From positions 1,612,001-1,676,000 of the forward strand of contig NZ_JAMLIE010000001.1 in the NCBI RefSeq assembly GCF_023954335.1: a DNA stretch of 64,000 nucleotides, read 5' to 3'. The stretch comes from Aquamicrobium sp. GTDB lineage: Bacteria > Pseudomonadota > Alphaproteobacteria > Rhizobiales > Rhizobiaceae. Positions 9,202 to 16,795 of the stretch are shown here, in pieces. The notes below the pieces were generated by a model. It was not told where the DNA came from and made no database searches. It saw only the letters and a program-made list of their open reading frames with translations. The position numbers and the translations under genes are program-made. Position 1 is the stretch's first letter. Each line of letters begins with the position of its first letter.

Positions 9202-9699
9202 ATGCGTTTGTCGGAGGTCGTACAAATCCTTGCACGCCGTCTCGACGTGCGACCGGGCCGCGTTTCAGCAATCGCTTCACGGCTCCAGCACGCAGGACTG
9301 CTTCCTATAACAGAGGGCAGCCGGCGATACCCCCCTGAGGTCGAAGTGGGTCATGCAGCCACGTTGCTACTAGCCGTTATCGGCGACCGTGGCCTCGGCT
9401 GTGTGCCTGATACTGCCTCGGCAGTTGGCGATTACCGCAGCCAGGACGGGGGGCGCCTCGCCGACGCCCTACTGGCCGTTCTCCGCGGCCAGGCTCAGCC
9501 CGGCGACCTGATAGTCAAACAGGACGGCGCGTCAGCGACGTTCAACGGCCACCACCTCGTGTTCGGCAATCCCGCTGAAGACGGCCCGGCACGGTTCGTA
9601 ACCGGACCAACGCTGGCGGCGATCGTTGCCGAACTCTCGGGCGCACCGCCGGACCACGCTGATGCGGTGGCGGCAATCACGATAATAAGGAACCACTAA
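9202..9699 (+). CDS. Hypothetical protein with N-terminal helix-turn-helix, precapsid gene
   Basis: The product is 165 residues. The first 40 residues (LSEVVQILARRLDVRPG then VSAIASRLQHAGLLP) look like a helix-turn-helix, and the rest has no recognised family. The ATG at 9202 lies behind GGAGGCGACC, which decides the start. The stop overlaps the start of the next small gene, and that gene overlaps the capsid gene, so three genes are coupled. A DNA-binding packaging or regulatory role is possible; I do not name one. Confidence 0.55.
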   Translation: MRLSEVVQILARRLDVRPGRVSAIASRLQHAGLLPITEGSRRYPPEVEVGHAATLLLAVIGDRGLGCVPDTASAVGDYRSQDGGRLADALLAVLRGQAQPGDLIVKQDGASATFNGHHLVFGNPAEDGPARFVTGPTLAAIVAELSGAPPDHADAVAAITIIRNH

Positions 9700-9968
9700 T
9701 GGAAATATCTGACCTGATCGACGCGGCCGCTCGCGCTGCCGTCGAACACGACGACACGCCATCGGCGGATGTCGATCCATCGACCAACATTCGCCTCGCC
9801 GCAGCGATCCACGATGCCAGGCAGGCTTTGGCATCGCAAGGAATCAGCGACGACCGCATGTCGGCGGCTATCTCTTTAGCCAAACTCGAAACACGCATTG
9901 AAGCCGGTACTGCGACGCCGGCCATCCAAAACGAAATCAATCTTCTGAAGGAATTTTTGAATGACTAA
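9699..9968 (+). CDS. Small helical protein coupled to the capsid gene
   Basis: The product is 89 residues, acidic and mostly helical, not recognised. It overlaps the gene before it by one base and the capsid gene after it by eight bases. Position directly before a major capsid gene is often that of a scaffold or protease, but at this size, with no Ser/His protease motif, it cannot be a normal prohead protease. A small scaffolding or decoration role is possible (inference). Confidence 0.5.
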   Translation: MEISDLIDAAARAAVEHDDTPSADVDPSTNIRLAAAIHDARQALASQGISDDRMSAAISLAKLETRIEAGTATPAIQNEINLLKEFLND

Positions 9969-11079
9969 TATCGCCTCGATGATCACCGAAGTCGGCGAAC
10001 AGTTTAACTCAAAGGCCGCCGACCTCGCCTCGCGTCTCTCTGAACTGGAAAAACGCGCTGCGCGTGAGCCTTCCGGCGACTACATCGCGGCTAACGACGA
10101 TCTCCCGCTTGCCGCCGCACTGCTCGACAGCAAGGACGTTCAGAACCTCACCTCAACCTTCCGCGGCCGTGCCGTAGTCAAACTACAGGACGAGCGCGCT
10201 GACATCACCAGCGGTAACGGCACTGTAGGCGCCGGCAGGTCCGCGGGCACTAGCCTTGTTCCTGGCCATCGTGTTGACGGCATTGTCACGCCTTACCAGC
10301 GGGAACTCCGTATCCGCGACGTCATCGGTTCAGCCCGTACCACGTCTAGTTCTGTCGAGTTCGCGAAAGAGACTGGCTTCACCAACAATGCCCGCCCGGT
10401 TTCGGAGGGCACTACGAAGCCCAAGTCGGACCTGACCTTCAACCTGGTAACCGCGCCCGTCCGCACTCTGGCCCATACCTTCAAGATTTCGCGCCAGATG
10501 CTGGACGACGCTCCGGCCCTGGCAGCTTATGTTGGTCGACGCGGTACGTACGGCCTGCAGTTCGTCGAGGAACAGCAGGTGCTGTTTGGCGACGGTACGG
10601 GCCAGAATCTGAACGGTATCATCCCGCAGGCCGCCGTCTTCGACCCGCAGTTCTCTGACGCTGCTGACACGGCTTTTGATCGGGTGAATCAGGCGATCAG
10701 CCAGGCTGAAGATGCCGATGTGCCCGTGAATGCGATCGTGCTCAACCGCAGGGACTGGCGCCGAATGCTTGGAATCAAGGATGGCGACGAACGATATATC
10801 TCCAGCCAGTCGCCTTTCGGATCGCAGGCTCAACAGCTTTGGAACCTGCCTGTAGTTGCCACCAACGCGATGCCGGCCGGTGAATTCGTCGTAGGCGCAT
10901 TCCAGGACGGCGCCACTATCTTTGACCGGCTCGATGTCGAGGTGTTGCTGTCGACCGAGAACGAGGACGATTTTGTTCGCAATCTCGCGACAGTAAGGTG
11001 CGAACTGAGATTGGCTCTCGCAGTCTTCAGGCCTGAAGCTTTCGTGGCTGGCGAATTGTACCCCGCGACCAGCGGCTAA
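9961..11079 (+). CDS. HK97-fold major capsid protein
   Basis: The product is 372 residues. The N-terminal part (about 1-45) is helical and resembles a delta/scaffold domain. The remainder has the phage capsid HK97 pattern: VTPYQRELRIRDVIGSART, TFKISRQMLDD, EQQVLFGDGTGQNLNGI, and the P-domain strand AIVLNRRDWRRM. It would assemble the icosahedral shell. Unusually, no portal, prohead protease or large terminase lies beside it in this element. A terminator follows at 11224. The family call is strong. Confidence 0.88.
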   Translation: MTNIASMITEVGEQFNSKAADLASRLSELEKRAAREPSGDYIAANDDLPLAAALLDSKDVQNLTSTFRGRAVVKLQDERADITSGNGTVGAGRSAGTSLVPGHRVDGIVTPYQRELRIRDVIGSARTTSSSVEFAKETGFTNNARPVSEGTTKPKSDLTFNLVTAPVRTLAHTFKISRQMLDDAPALAAYVGRRGTYGLQFVEEQQVLFGDGTGQNLNGIIPQAAVFDPQFSDAADTAFDRVNQAISQAEDADVPVNAIVLNRRDWRRMLGIKDGDERYISSQSPFGSQAQQLWNLPVVATNAMPAGEFVVGAFQDGATIFDRLDVEVLLSTENEDDFVRNLATVRCELRLALAVFRPEAFVAGELYPATSG

Positions 11080-11223
11080 CAGCTAAGGCGGCAACCTCCT
11101 TGGGCTTCAAGCGCGCGCCTACAAGCGTCATGGTTGCCGCCGCCGAATGGTCATAGCCATGACGTAGCGCACCTCGCCGCACCGGGCCAGCCGGCCCTAT
11201 GGGCGGCTACCGGCAGGCCACTT

Positions 11224-11282
11224 CCCGCGCCCGAGAGACCCCTTCGCCACATATGGCGTTGCTCGCGGCGCGGGCTTTTTTC
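11224..11282 (+). terminator. Likely terminator after the capsid gene
   Basis: CCCGCGC at 11224-11230 pairs with GCGCGGG at 11268-11274, directly followed by CTTTTTTCTC. The loop between the arms is long (37 bases) and contains inner pairing (GCCACATATGGC). It would end the capsid transcript. Confidence 0.55.
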
Positions 11283-11290
11283 TCATAGCA

Positions 11291-11545
11291 ATGGATGGTT
11301 GGATGCCCTTCGGCAAGATTGAAAAATGGATTGAGGACCGTGGCTTTGGCTTCCTTAGCGATGACCAGCAGCCGCTGGCGCGCGGCGTGTTCGTGCACAT
11401 TAGCGACATTGGGCACGCCCCTAATGTAGGTGACGCCTTCAGTTATGACCTTGTTGATGGTCGGGACGGCAGGCCGAAGGCATCTAATGTCAGGTCGATC
11501 TCCGTCGCCCGCGAGGAAGTCGACCGCGTTTTCGGAGCGGCCTGA
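11291..11545 (+). CDS. Cold-shock-domain-like protein
   Basis: The product is 84 residues with cold-shock-domain features: an opening strand FGKIEKWIEDRGFGFLSDD containing an RNP1-like RGFGF, and an RNP2-like VFVHISDI. These small OB-fold proteins bind single-stranded RNA or DNA. An ATG at 11303 is an alternative start. It sits alone between the capsid terminator and a minus-strand gene. Cold-shock-like proteins inside phage elements are uncommon but known; here it could assist expression or replication (inference). Confidence 0.7.
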   Translation: MDGWMPFGKIEKWIEDRGFGFLSDDQQPLARGVFVHISDIGHAPNVGDAFSYDLVDGRDGRPKASNVRSISVAREEVDRVFGAA

Positions 11546-11554
11546 TGCACACTG

Positions 11555-11770
11555 TTAGTGTGTTCCCACGCGGCTCGGAGCCCCTGTAAAGGTCTCGTCG
11601 GCGAACATAGCGATTGCGATCGCTATGTGATCGCGCTGCCAGCCGGCGGCCTCCGCCATCTCGACCAGCTTCGAAAGCGATGGGGTTAGTGCGAACTTGC
11701 ACTCCTCCAGGGTCGCGAGTGTCCCGCGCGCGTCGTGCGCTGGCGCATTGATGCGGTTGCGTTCCGCCAT
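11555..11770 (-). CDS. Small hypothetical protein
   Basis: The product is 71 residues, not recognised. The central part (TPSLSKLVEMAEAAGWQRD and IAIAIAMFADETF) is helical. A similar pattern (AAAVDAGW followed by VVAAMEQVIVDD) occurs in the small protein at 14054-14245 of the same element, so the two may belong to one family. It is the only minus-strand gene in the capsid half of the element. Confidence 0.5.
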   Translation of the reverse strand: MAERNRINAPAHDARGTLATLEECKFALTPSLSKLVEMAEAAGWQRDHIAIAIAMFADETFTGAPSRVGTH

Positions 11771-11964
11771 GTCACCTCCAGACCGTCTCCGCCCGAAGAC
11801 TCATCTTCGCTGAGTCACTCCATGGCGGCAATTCACGGGTTGTAACTGGTTGTGACAGGGGGGCCTTCTGAAGTCCGGCGACGTAGGGGTCGCGTACCGC
11901 CGGGGTCCCCGCGCGTTGACGAGCGCTGCCCCGGTTCAAACAAAAAATCCAAAGGCGTTCAATA

Positions 11965-12306
11965 ATGGTGAACAATGCAAGACCACCGGGCCACCTTCGG
12001 GCGGCAACCCGGCGCTGGTTTACGTCGGTCGTGGCCGATTACGACCTTGACCCGCATCATGTGCGGCTGCTCACCCTTGCCGCCGAGGCATGGGACAGGG
12101 GGCAAGCCGCTCGCGAGGTTATCGATCGCGACGGGATGACCTTCGCCGACCGCTTCGGTCAGCCGAAAGCCCGACCGGAAATCGCCATCGAGCGGGATAG
12201 CCGGATCGGTTTCGCGCGCCTCATTCGGGAGCTTGGCCTCGACGTCGAGCCGCCGCCGGAGGCGCCTCGCATGGCAAGAACCCGAGATTATGGGAGTCGA
12301 GCCTGA
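11965..12306 (+). CDS. P27-type phage terminase small subunit
   Basis: The product is 113 residues and matches the pattern of P27 small terminase subunits: RPPGHLRAATRRWFTSVV, HHVRLLTLAAEAWDRGQAAR, the FADRFGQPKARPE strand pair, and RIGFARLIRELGLD. Small terminases recognise the packaging site on phage DNA. The partner large subunit is not found anywhere in this element. In satellites, an own small terminase can redirect a helper phage's packaging machinery. The stop overlaps the next ATG (TGATG). Confidence 0.75.
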   Translation: MVNNARPPGHLRAATRRWFTSVVADYDLDPHHVRLLTLAAEAWDRGQAAREVIDRDGMTFADRFGQPKARPEIAIERDSRIGFARLIRELGLDVEPPPEAPRMARTRDYGSRA

Positions 12307-12601
12307 TGCCGGTGCGCACCCGTAGAAACAGGCGCGCCACCCGCGCCGAGTTCAACGTGACGCCGGAGATTCGCGAAGCGTTCCGCGCCTATATCGAAAG
12401 CGCCCCCCCCCCAACGGTGGGTTCCATCCTTGGCCCGAACACTGGCGCCTCCACGACCTCCTCGACGAGACAGGCGCGCTGGCCATGCCGCTGTGTCCGC
12501 CTTGCTGTTACCACCCGCGGCTTTTTGGGATTCGGTGGGAATACCTGCCCAAAGCGATGGCAATCTATCGCAGTTTGGAGGCGCGGCATGCCCGTCCGTA
12601 A
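12306..12601 (+). pseudogene. Small phage gene with an apparent frameshift in a C10 tract
   Basis: The frame starts MPVRTRRNRRATRAEFN and runs to a run of ten C at 12403-12412. After it, the coding-like sequence continues in another frame (HWRLHDLLDETGALAMPL, then FGIRWEYLPKAMAIYRSLE) and ends at TAA 12599-12601. A tract of eleven or eight C would join the two parts into one protein of about 98 residues. Whether this is a true mutation, slippage or a base-call error cannot be decided here. The rest of the zero frame runs straight into the next gene. The function is unknown. Confidence 0.55.
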
Positions 12602-13001
12602 ACGCAAGGACCGGCGGCGCCATGCGGTGCCCGACTGGAAAACCGAGATTGACCTAGACATTGGATGGCTTTCCGACCGCAGCGACGACGAGATGCGCGC
12701 GGCATGGGAAACCTACCGCGATTATATGATGGCCTTGCCTCGCCCGGCGGGCGAGGCCATGCGGCTCGGCGGGGTAAAGCCGGCCGCGATACAGGCGCCG
12801 GTGATGCCGAAGCTGGCGGCTATGGGTGGGGGCGGTGGCGGCAACGTCACGGTGTCGGTGCCGATCAACATCAGCGCGCCGGGCGCTGATTCCGCCGCGC
12901 TGGCGCGGGTTGAGCAGCAGGTGGTCAAGCTACAGCGCGACCTGCCGGCGACGGTTATTTCCACCGTGCGCAAGGCGCAGAAAAGCAACGTAAAACTTTA
13001 G
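12588..13001 (+). CDS. Small protein resembling the C-terminal end of a phage tape measure protein
   Basis: The product is 137 residues beginning MPVRKRKDRRRHAVPDW. After a glycine run near residue 80 comes VTVSVPINISAPGADS, then a helical tail ALARVEQQVVKLQRDLP. That ending resembles the last part of tail tape measure proteins of rhizobial phages, but a real tape measure is far longer. The gene overlaps the end of the frameshifted gene before it by 14 bases. It may be a reduced tail gene or an independent small protein using the same module. Moderate confidence for the resemblance only. Confidence 0.5.
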   Translation: MPVRKRKDRRRHAVPDWKTEIDLDIGWLSDRSDDEMRAAWETYRDYMMALPRPAGEAMRLGGVKPAAIQAPVMPKLAAMGGGGGGNVTVSVPINISAPGADSAALARVEQQVVKLQRDLPATVISTVRKAQKSNVKL

Positions 13002-13011
13002 GAGATAGACA

Positions 13012-13137
13012 ATGGCCCTTTTTACGGCCGTCGCCGGCCTCGTCACTAGCGCCATCAGCGTTTTTATGGCTGGCGGGATCGGCACACCGCTACTTTCAAC
13101 CAACTTTGAAGAATACAATCCGGAGGGCTGCGAATGA
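13012..13137 (+). CDS. Very small hydrophobic protein
   Basis: The product is 41 residues (starts MALFTAVAGLVTSAISVF) with one short hydrophobic stretch. GGAG lies 8 bases before the ATG, and the stop overlaps the next start as ATGA. Good signals and tight coupling support a real gene despite its size. It is not recognised. Confidence 0.5.
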   Translation: MALFTAVAGLVTSAISVFMAGGIGTPLLSTNFEEYNPEGCE

Positions 13138-13805
13138 CGGCAATCAACGTTTTTGTCAAAGACGATGGGATCCACTTCATCACCGACGGCATCACATACA
13201 TGCCATCAGCAAAAGCGGCGGTGGGCCGGTTGGCCAAGGTTTTGTCCTTGCCATGGCTTGATGCGGCGATCGCGACATCTGGCACCGCAATTGCCGGATA
13301 TATGATCGCTGCCGCCATTGGTGATGCTGCCATAGAGACATTCGACGGCTTGGTCGAGCACCTGCCGGAGATAGTGCGCAACGGCACATTGGAACTGCGC
13401 CGGGCTGGTCAGGCCCTCCTAAATAATTGCGAAATCGTAATCGGCGGCTGGTCTGAAAGTCGCGATCGATATGAAGCTTATGCGCTCGCCACGATGTCCC
13501 ATAACGGTCAGCCTGCCTTCACCCTGCGTCCGGTGACGCGCTATCTCCGTCCGTATCCGAGCGCGACAATCTCTGCGCTGTTCGACCCGGCCTACGGCGC
13601 GCGCGATGGCATGGCCATTCTATCTGCGCAGCGTGACGCGCCCGGTGAAGGCGTGGACGGTCATCTAGCGGGGCGTGCGGTCGGAGCGTTTGGGCAATGG
13701 TCGCATCTGTCGCGCGACGGCCTCATGACCCGGTGTATCGGGACGTGGCCCGAAGACCTCGCGAAGATTGCGGGCCGGGAGGCGGGATGGCTGGAGGCGG
13801 CTTAG
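13134..13805 (+). CDS. Hypothetical phage protein, possible Ntn-hydrolase-like fold
   Basis: The product is 223 residues. The opening (INVFVKDDGIHFITDGITY, then GRLAKVLSLPWLDAAIATS) has the strand pattern of proteasome-like/Ntn folds, where a protein reports on self-activation. The residues of an active site are not clear, so this is a weak structural impression. It overlaps the 41-residue gene before it by four bases. It lies in the tail-module position of the element. Confidence 0.5.
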   Translation: MTAINVFVKDDGIHFITDGITYMPSAKAAVGRLAKVLSLPWLDAAIATSGTAIAGYMIAAAIGDAAIETFDGLVEHLPEIVRNGTLELRRAGQALLNNCEIVIGGWSESRDRYEAYALATMSHNGQPAFTLRPVTRYLRPYPSATISALFDPAYGARDGMAILSAQRDAPGEGVDGHLAGRAVGAFGQWSHLSRDGLMTRCIGTWPEDLAKIAGREAGWLEAA

Positions 13806-13845
13806 AGCGGCCAGCCCGACCTCGGTCCACGGAACGGGCTGGCTC

Positions 13846-14037
13846 ATGGCTCGTTGTTCCTGCATGAAACCGAAGCGATCATTCTTCGCGTATTTTCTGG
13901 GACGAATGCTTATGGGCTTCGCTACCCTCCTGCTTGGCGGCGTTCTGGGTCTGGCGATCATGACTCAGATGCTTCTGTCCGAACGGAAGCCGTCAATTTC
14001 GCTCCCAGACACTCAGCAGGAGGGGCACCTAAAATGA
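13846..14037 (+). CDS. Small single-pass membrane protein
   Basis: The product is 63 residues. A basic start (KPKRSFF) is followed by one membrane helix (FLGRMLMGFATLLLGGVLGLAIMT splits into the helix core) and a polar tail. Small one-helix proteins near the end of phage gene sets are often holin-like or superinfection factors, but no family is recognised. The ATG at 13846 is preferred over the internal one at 13864. Confidence 0.45.
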   Translation: MARCSCMKPKRSFFAYFLGRMLMGFATLLLGGVLGLAIMTQMLLSERKPSISLPDTQQEGHLK

Positions 14038-14053
14038 AATCGAAAGCGCCGAG

Positions 14054-14245
14054 ATGATTGTCCGAACCCCAAGCAGTGATGCAGCCACCCAGACTGAATG
14101 CGAAGAAGCAATTCGTGATGCAGTTGGAGAATTGATCGCTGCCGCCGTTGATGCTGGCTGGACGCGAGAGTGCGTTGTTGCAGCGATGGAGCAGGTGATT
14201 GTCGACGATAAGCTTTCTCGTGACAAAAGCGGCCCGGCCCTTTGA
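14054..14245 (+). CDS. Small hypothetical protein
   Basis: The product is 63 residues, acidic and helical (CEEAIRDAVGELIAAAVDAG). It has the same length class and pattern as the minus-strand protein at 11555-11770. Its last codons form the left arm of a strong hairpin, suggesting the end of the plus-strand gene block. Confidence 0.45.
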   Translation: MIVRTPSSDAATQTECEEAIRDAVGELIAAAVDAGWTRECVVAAMEQVIVDDKLSRDKSGPAL

Positions 14246-14272
14246 AGGGGGGGGCGGGTGGACCGGGCCGCT
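14228..14272 (+). terminator. GC-rich hairpin at the end of the plus-strand block
   Basis: AGCGGCCCGG at 14228-14237 pairs exactly with CCGGGCCGCT at 14263-14272, with a loop holding a run of eight G. There is no T-run, so this may be a structural terminator or pause site between convergent genes. Confidence 0.45.
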
Positions 14273-14320
14273 GGGACTGCTGAGTGCAGCGAGAGAACAA
14301 TATAAGAACGTCGTCAGGAG

Positions 14321-14671
14321 TCAATGGCAGGGTGTCCCCAATTTGGGGAGGTCCCGTGAACGCCATTTTGTGTTCAATTCTTCCGCCGCAGCCCACATGG
14401 CGGCGGCGCGTTCATGATCGTTGGGGGCAACCGACAAGTTGTCGGTTGTAATGCTGGTGATCCAATCCGAGAACCGCGCATTGTCTCCAACCGGAAACAG
14501 CGCCCGCCCTTCGTTCAACGCCGCGCCGTATGCCAGCCAGCCGTCGATCGCGTCCGCGCACGCGCGCGGGCGTAGCAAGTGAAAGGGGAGGACGCCCAAC
14601 CACTTCACTCTCGTCGCCCCTCGTGCACGCGCGCGAGGATGTAGGAGATAGGTATGGGCACCCATACCCAA
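14321..14671 (-). CDS. DUF3102-like small protein
   Basis: The product is 116 residues. The middle and end carry a pattern seen in DUF3102-type phage proteins: DGWLAYGAALNEGRALFPVG, FSDWITSI, and ERAAAMWAAAEEL. The first 35 residues are basic and uncertain, so the true start may be further in. Function of the family is unknown. It lies downstream of two copies of a 19-base palindrome that could regulate it. Confidence 0.5.
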   Translation of the reverse strand: MGMGAHTYLLHPRARARGATRVKWLGVLPFHLLRPRACADAIDGWLAYGAALNEGRALFPVGDNARFSDWITSITTDNLSVAPNDHERAAAMWAAAEELNTKWRSRDLPKLGTPCH

Positions 14672-14710
14672 TTAGGCCGGCAAGCCGCCGGCGCGTGTGC
14701 GGAAAGACTG

Positions 14711-14814
14711 GTGCGAGAAATTCTCGCACCTACTCCTTCCGCGTCTCAACATTAGGGCAGCTACCCTCCCTAATGTTTTCACTTGCGCCCACAAAGTGCG
14801 AGAAATTCTCGCAC
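14711..14814. repeat. Two 19-base palindromes flanking an inverted repeat
   Basis: GTGCGAGAAATTCTCGCAC occurs at 14711-14729 and again at 14796-14814; each copy is followed by TA(C/T)TCCTTCCGC. Between them AACATTAGGG (14748-14757) and CCCTAATGTT (14768-14777) form a perfect hairpin. The second palindrome touches the stop codon of the gene at 14814-15299. These may be operators, or a duplicated gene end with its terminator. Confidence 0.6.
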
Positions 14815-15299
14815 TATTCCTTCCGCAGCCTAACGCCCGGTCCGTCGCCATTGTCCACCAGCTTCAGCACCTGCCAGCCTGCCGGCGTGATCCGCATCCA
14901 CCGTGGACCGTGGATGTCGCCCTGCCATTCAGCCCAGCCGCGAAGACCCAGGCGTCGGCAGACGTCGACCATGTGGCTGGGCATTTCATTGTAGCCTCGC
15001 GGGCCACCGGCGAGAAACCGCAACGCAGCGATCTGTGGTTCGGTTAGGCGAACAACCGGCTTCTTGGAGAAGTAGCCGTTCGCACGGACCTGCTTGCCGA
15101 GTTCGGTCAGGACGATAGCGAGCTTTCGCCTCTTGGGGTTCGTGCGCACCATGCCGAGCTTGTCGAGTTCCTGCCAGACCACGACTTCACGGTATTCCAT
15201 ATCGTCCAATACCAAGCCGTTCTCGGCCCCGGCAAGACGGTCAACGAGGGCGATCTGGCTCGGCGTCAGCTTGTATATCAGGATGGGCTTGGAGGGCAC
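14814..15299 (-). CDS. Hypothetical protein with winged-helix-like halves
   Basis: The product is 161 residues from a GTG start (MPSKPILIYKLTPSQIAL). It has two similar halves, each beginning LT.SQIALVDRL or LTEPQIAALRFL and continuing with a short helical and strand pattern, which suggests two winged-helix domains. It shares one base with the upstream XRE gene's stop, so the two are one transcript. A role as co-regulator of lysogeny is plausible (inference); no named family is recognised. Confidence 0.55.
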   Translation of the reverse strand: MPSKPILIYKLTPSQIALVDRLAGAENGLVLDDMEYREVVVWQELDKLGMVRTNPKRRKLAIVLTELGKQVRANGYFSKKPVVRLTEPQIAALRFLAGGPRGYNEMPSHMVDVCRRLGLRGWAEWQGDIHGPRWMRITPAGWQVLKLVDNGDGPGVRLRKE

Positions 15300-15526
15300 T
15301 ACGACTTATCCCGCAACCTCACCACGCCGTCGCCACGCTCGTCATTGATGAACTCTACTCCGGCTGCTTCTAGGGCGGTGCGGATGGCCTGCACTGTGCG
15401 CGGCATAAGTTCTTCCCCGCGCTCTAGTCGCGAAACCGTATCGGCTGACACGGCAGCGGCCTGCGCCAAGTCCCTTACGCCCCAGCCGAGCGCCGCGCGG
15501 GCCATTTTGCTTTGAACAGCGTTCAT
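15299..15526 (-). CDS. XRE-family helix-turn-helix regulator
   Basis: The product is 75 residues, a single Cro/CI-type DNA-binding domain: RAALGWGVRDLAQAAAVSAD is helix 1 to 3 with the recognition helix, followed by TVSRLERGEEL. It ends in the KTA-type tail VEFINDERGDGV common in rhizobial regulators. It diverges from the Xis/Int operon across a 94-base region with CCGATT repeats and a good promoter, the usual place of a lysogeny repressor. Confidence 0.85.
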   Translation of the reverse strand: MNAVQSKMARAALGWGVRDLAQAAAVSADTVSRLERGEELMPRTVQAIRTALEAAGVEFINDERGDGVVRLRDKS

Positions 15527-15538
15527 CGTAACCCTGTG

Positions 15539-15593
15539 CCGATTTCCTGTTGACGTACCGATTGTGTTAGGTTATCAGTACCACATACCGATT
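15539..15593 (+). promoter_or_regulatory. Promoter with repeated CCGATT sites between repressor and Xis/Int genes
   Basis: TTGACG at 15550-15555 and TATCAG at 15573-15578 are 17 bases apart, a good sigma70 layout reading rightwards. CCGATT occurs at 15539, 15558 and 15588, each preceded by (G/C)TGCC- or GTACC-like sequence; one copy lies inside the promoter spacer. These are candidate binding sites for the divergently encoded XRE protein. Confidence 0.55.
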
Positions 15594-15620
15594 TCGTGAC
15601 GCAACAAGGAGCCAGCCAGC

Positions 15621-15890
15621 ATGCTTAACAAGGTCTCAACGCCCGCCCTCACCACCATCCCCGATGGCGGCTATATGTTCGAGGGTGACCTCAACGCCTT
15701 GCATCGCCTTTGCCGGAGGCCATTCGGATCATGGAGCTTGAACGCTCCGGGATACGCGATGGCAATGGCTTCTGGACCGGAAGCGATGTTGTGGGGGCGA
15801 TTTGCTCCGATCTTATCGCCGCTGCCGAGACAGTCGCCTACGGCGCACCAAGAGACCGCGCAGCCCCCTGATGCGCACCGCTGCGAATGA
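15621..15890 (+). CDS. Doubtful small protein at the head of the Xis/Int operon
   Basis: The ATG lies 10 bases behind AAGGAG and the first 28 residues (MLNKVSTPALTTIPDGG onward) look coding. From about 15700 the better coding sequence is in another frame, the gene at 15731-15871. Either this is a short gene whose 3' half is spurious, or a frameshift has split one protein. The downstream half should not be trusted. Confidence 0.35.
   Translation: MLNKVSTPALTTIPDGGYMFEGDLNALHRLCRRPFGSWSLNAPGYAMAMASGPEAMLWGRFAPILSPLPRQSPTAHQETAQPPDAHRCE
15731..15871 (+). CDS. 46-residue phage protein before the excisionase gene
   Basis: The sequence begins MELERSGIRDGNGFWTGS and continues VVGAICSDLIAAAETVAYG, a coding-like composition. 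GGAGG lies 11 bases upstream. Its TGA overlaps the next ATG (TGATG), so it is coupled to the excisionase-like gene. The frame remains open upstream, so it could be the 3' part of a longer frameshifted gene starting at 15621. Not recognised. Confidence 0.5.
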   Translation: MELERSGIRDGNGFWTGSDVVGAICSDLIAAAETVAYGAPRDRAAP

Positions 15891-16182
15891 TAACTGGCCG
15901 TCATTCAGGACGGCGAGCGAACTTGCTGGCAGGGTCTTCCCTGTCAGCGAGCGCTGCATTCTGGACCAGGCACGCAAGTTTGGCGTGGGCCGGAAGCTTG
16001 GACGATGTATTGTTTTCTCGATTGATGACGTTCACAAGCTATATGAGGCGTTACCATGCCCCTCAAACTCGTCAGACGGCACGGGGCCGTCAACTGGTAC
16101 TTGCGCGGCACCGTCCGCGGCATCCGCGTTGACGAAAGCGCAGGCACTCCTGACAAGAAAAAGGCCGAAGAAATCCGCGTAA
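15871..16182 (+). CDS. Excisionase/AlpA-like small DNA-binding protein
   Basis: The product is 103 residues starting MRTAANDNWPSFRTASEL. Residues 15-60 have a winged-helix pattern like excisionases: a short helix, then VSERCILDQARKFG, then a strand with GRCIVFSIDDVHKLYEAL. Excisionases bend the attachment site and steer the integrase to excision. The gene overlaps the integrase start by 127 bases in another frame, so its C-terminal tail may be shorter in other strains. Good context support. Confidence 0.6.
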   Translation: MRTAANDNWPSFRTASELAGRVFPVSERCILDQARKFGVGRKLGRCIVFSIDDVHKLYEALPCPSNSSDGTGPSTGTCAAPSAASALTKAQALLTRKRPKKSA

Positions 16183-16795
16183 AGCGGGAAAACCAACTTT
16201 TAGAAGAGTCGATCCACGGCCGCGCCGTCACCATGACGTTCGCGCAGGCCGCGCTCGACTATCTGGAAAAGGGCGGCAATCGCCGCTTCCTCGACAAGCC
16301 GCTTGCACATTTCGGCACGATACTCCTGTCGCGCATCGACCAGTCAGCCATCGAGAACGGGGCGCTGAAGATGTACCCGAAGGCGAAGGCGGCGACGCGG
16401 AACCGGCAGTTCTTCACGCCGACCAGCGCCGTCCTGCACCATGCTGCAAAGCGTGGCTGGTGCGCCGCGCCCGTCATAGAGCGCCCGGAACAGCCCGAGG
16501 GCCGAATCCGCTGGATCGAGATCGACGAGGCGAACCGCCTGATTGACGCTTGCGACCCCGCCTTCCGTCCGCTCATGGTGTTCCTGCTCTATACCGGCGC
16601 TCGCGCTGGTGAGGCTGTATGGCTGGACTGGCGGCATGTAGATCTTGAGCGTCGGCATGTGAACTTTGTCGACACGAAGAACGGCGAAAGCCGGGGCGTG
16701 CCGCTGGCCGAGCGTGTGGTCGAGGAGCTTCGGAAATCCAATCGGCGGGAAGGCCCAGTGTTCCTGACGAGGCGCGGCCAGCCGACCGGGCACGA
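16056..16795 (+). pseudogene. Tyrosine integrase, 3'-truncated
   Basis: The N-terminal arm (residues 1-60), core-binding domain and half of the catalytic domain are present. The first catalytic Arg is in YTGARAGE (Arg183) and the beta-hairpin Lys in VDTKNGES (Lys208). Homology stops near residue 243, before the H-x-x-R box and the active Tyr, where the sequence becomes the reverse complement of a serine recombinase. The frame closes by chance at 16832. Without the Tyr it cannot cut DNA, so the element should be unable to excise itself. Confidence 0.85.

Noticed and set aside
14651..14668. Palindrome GGTATGGG-CA-CCCATACC as an operator
   Set aside because: It lies inside the first codons of the DUF3102-like frame and occurs once. 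It is too weak to call a regulatory site.
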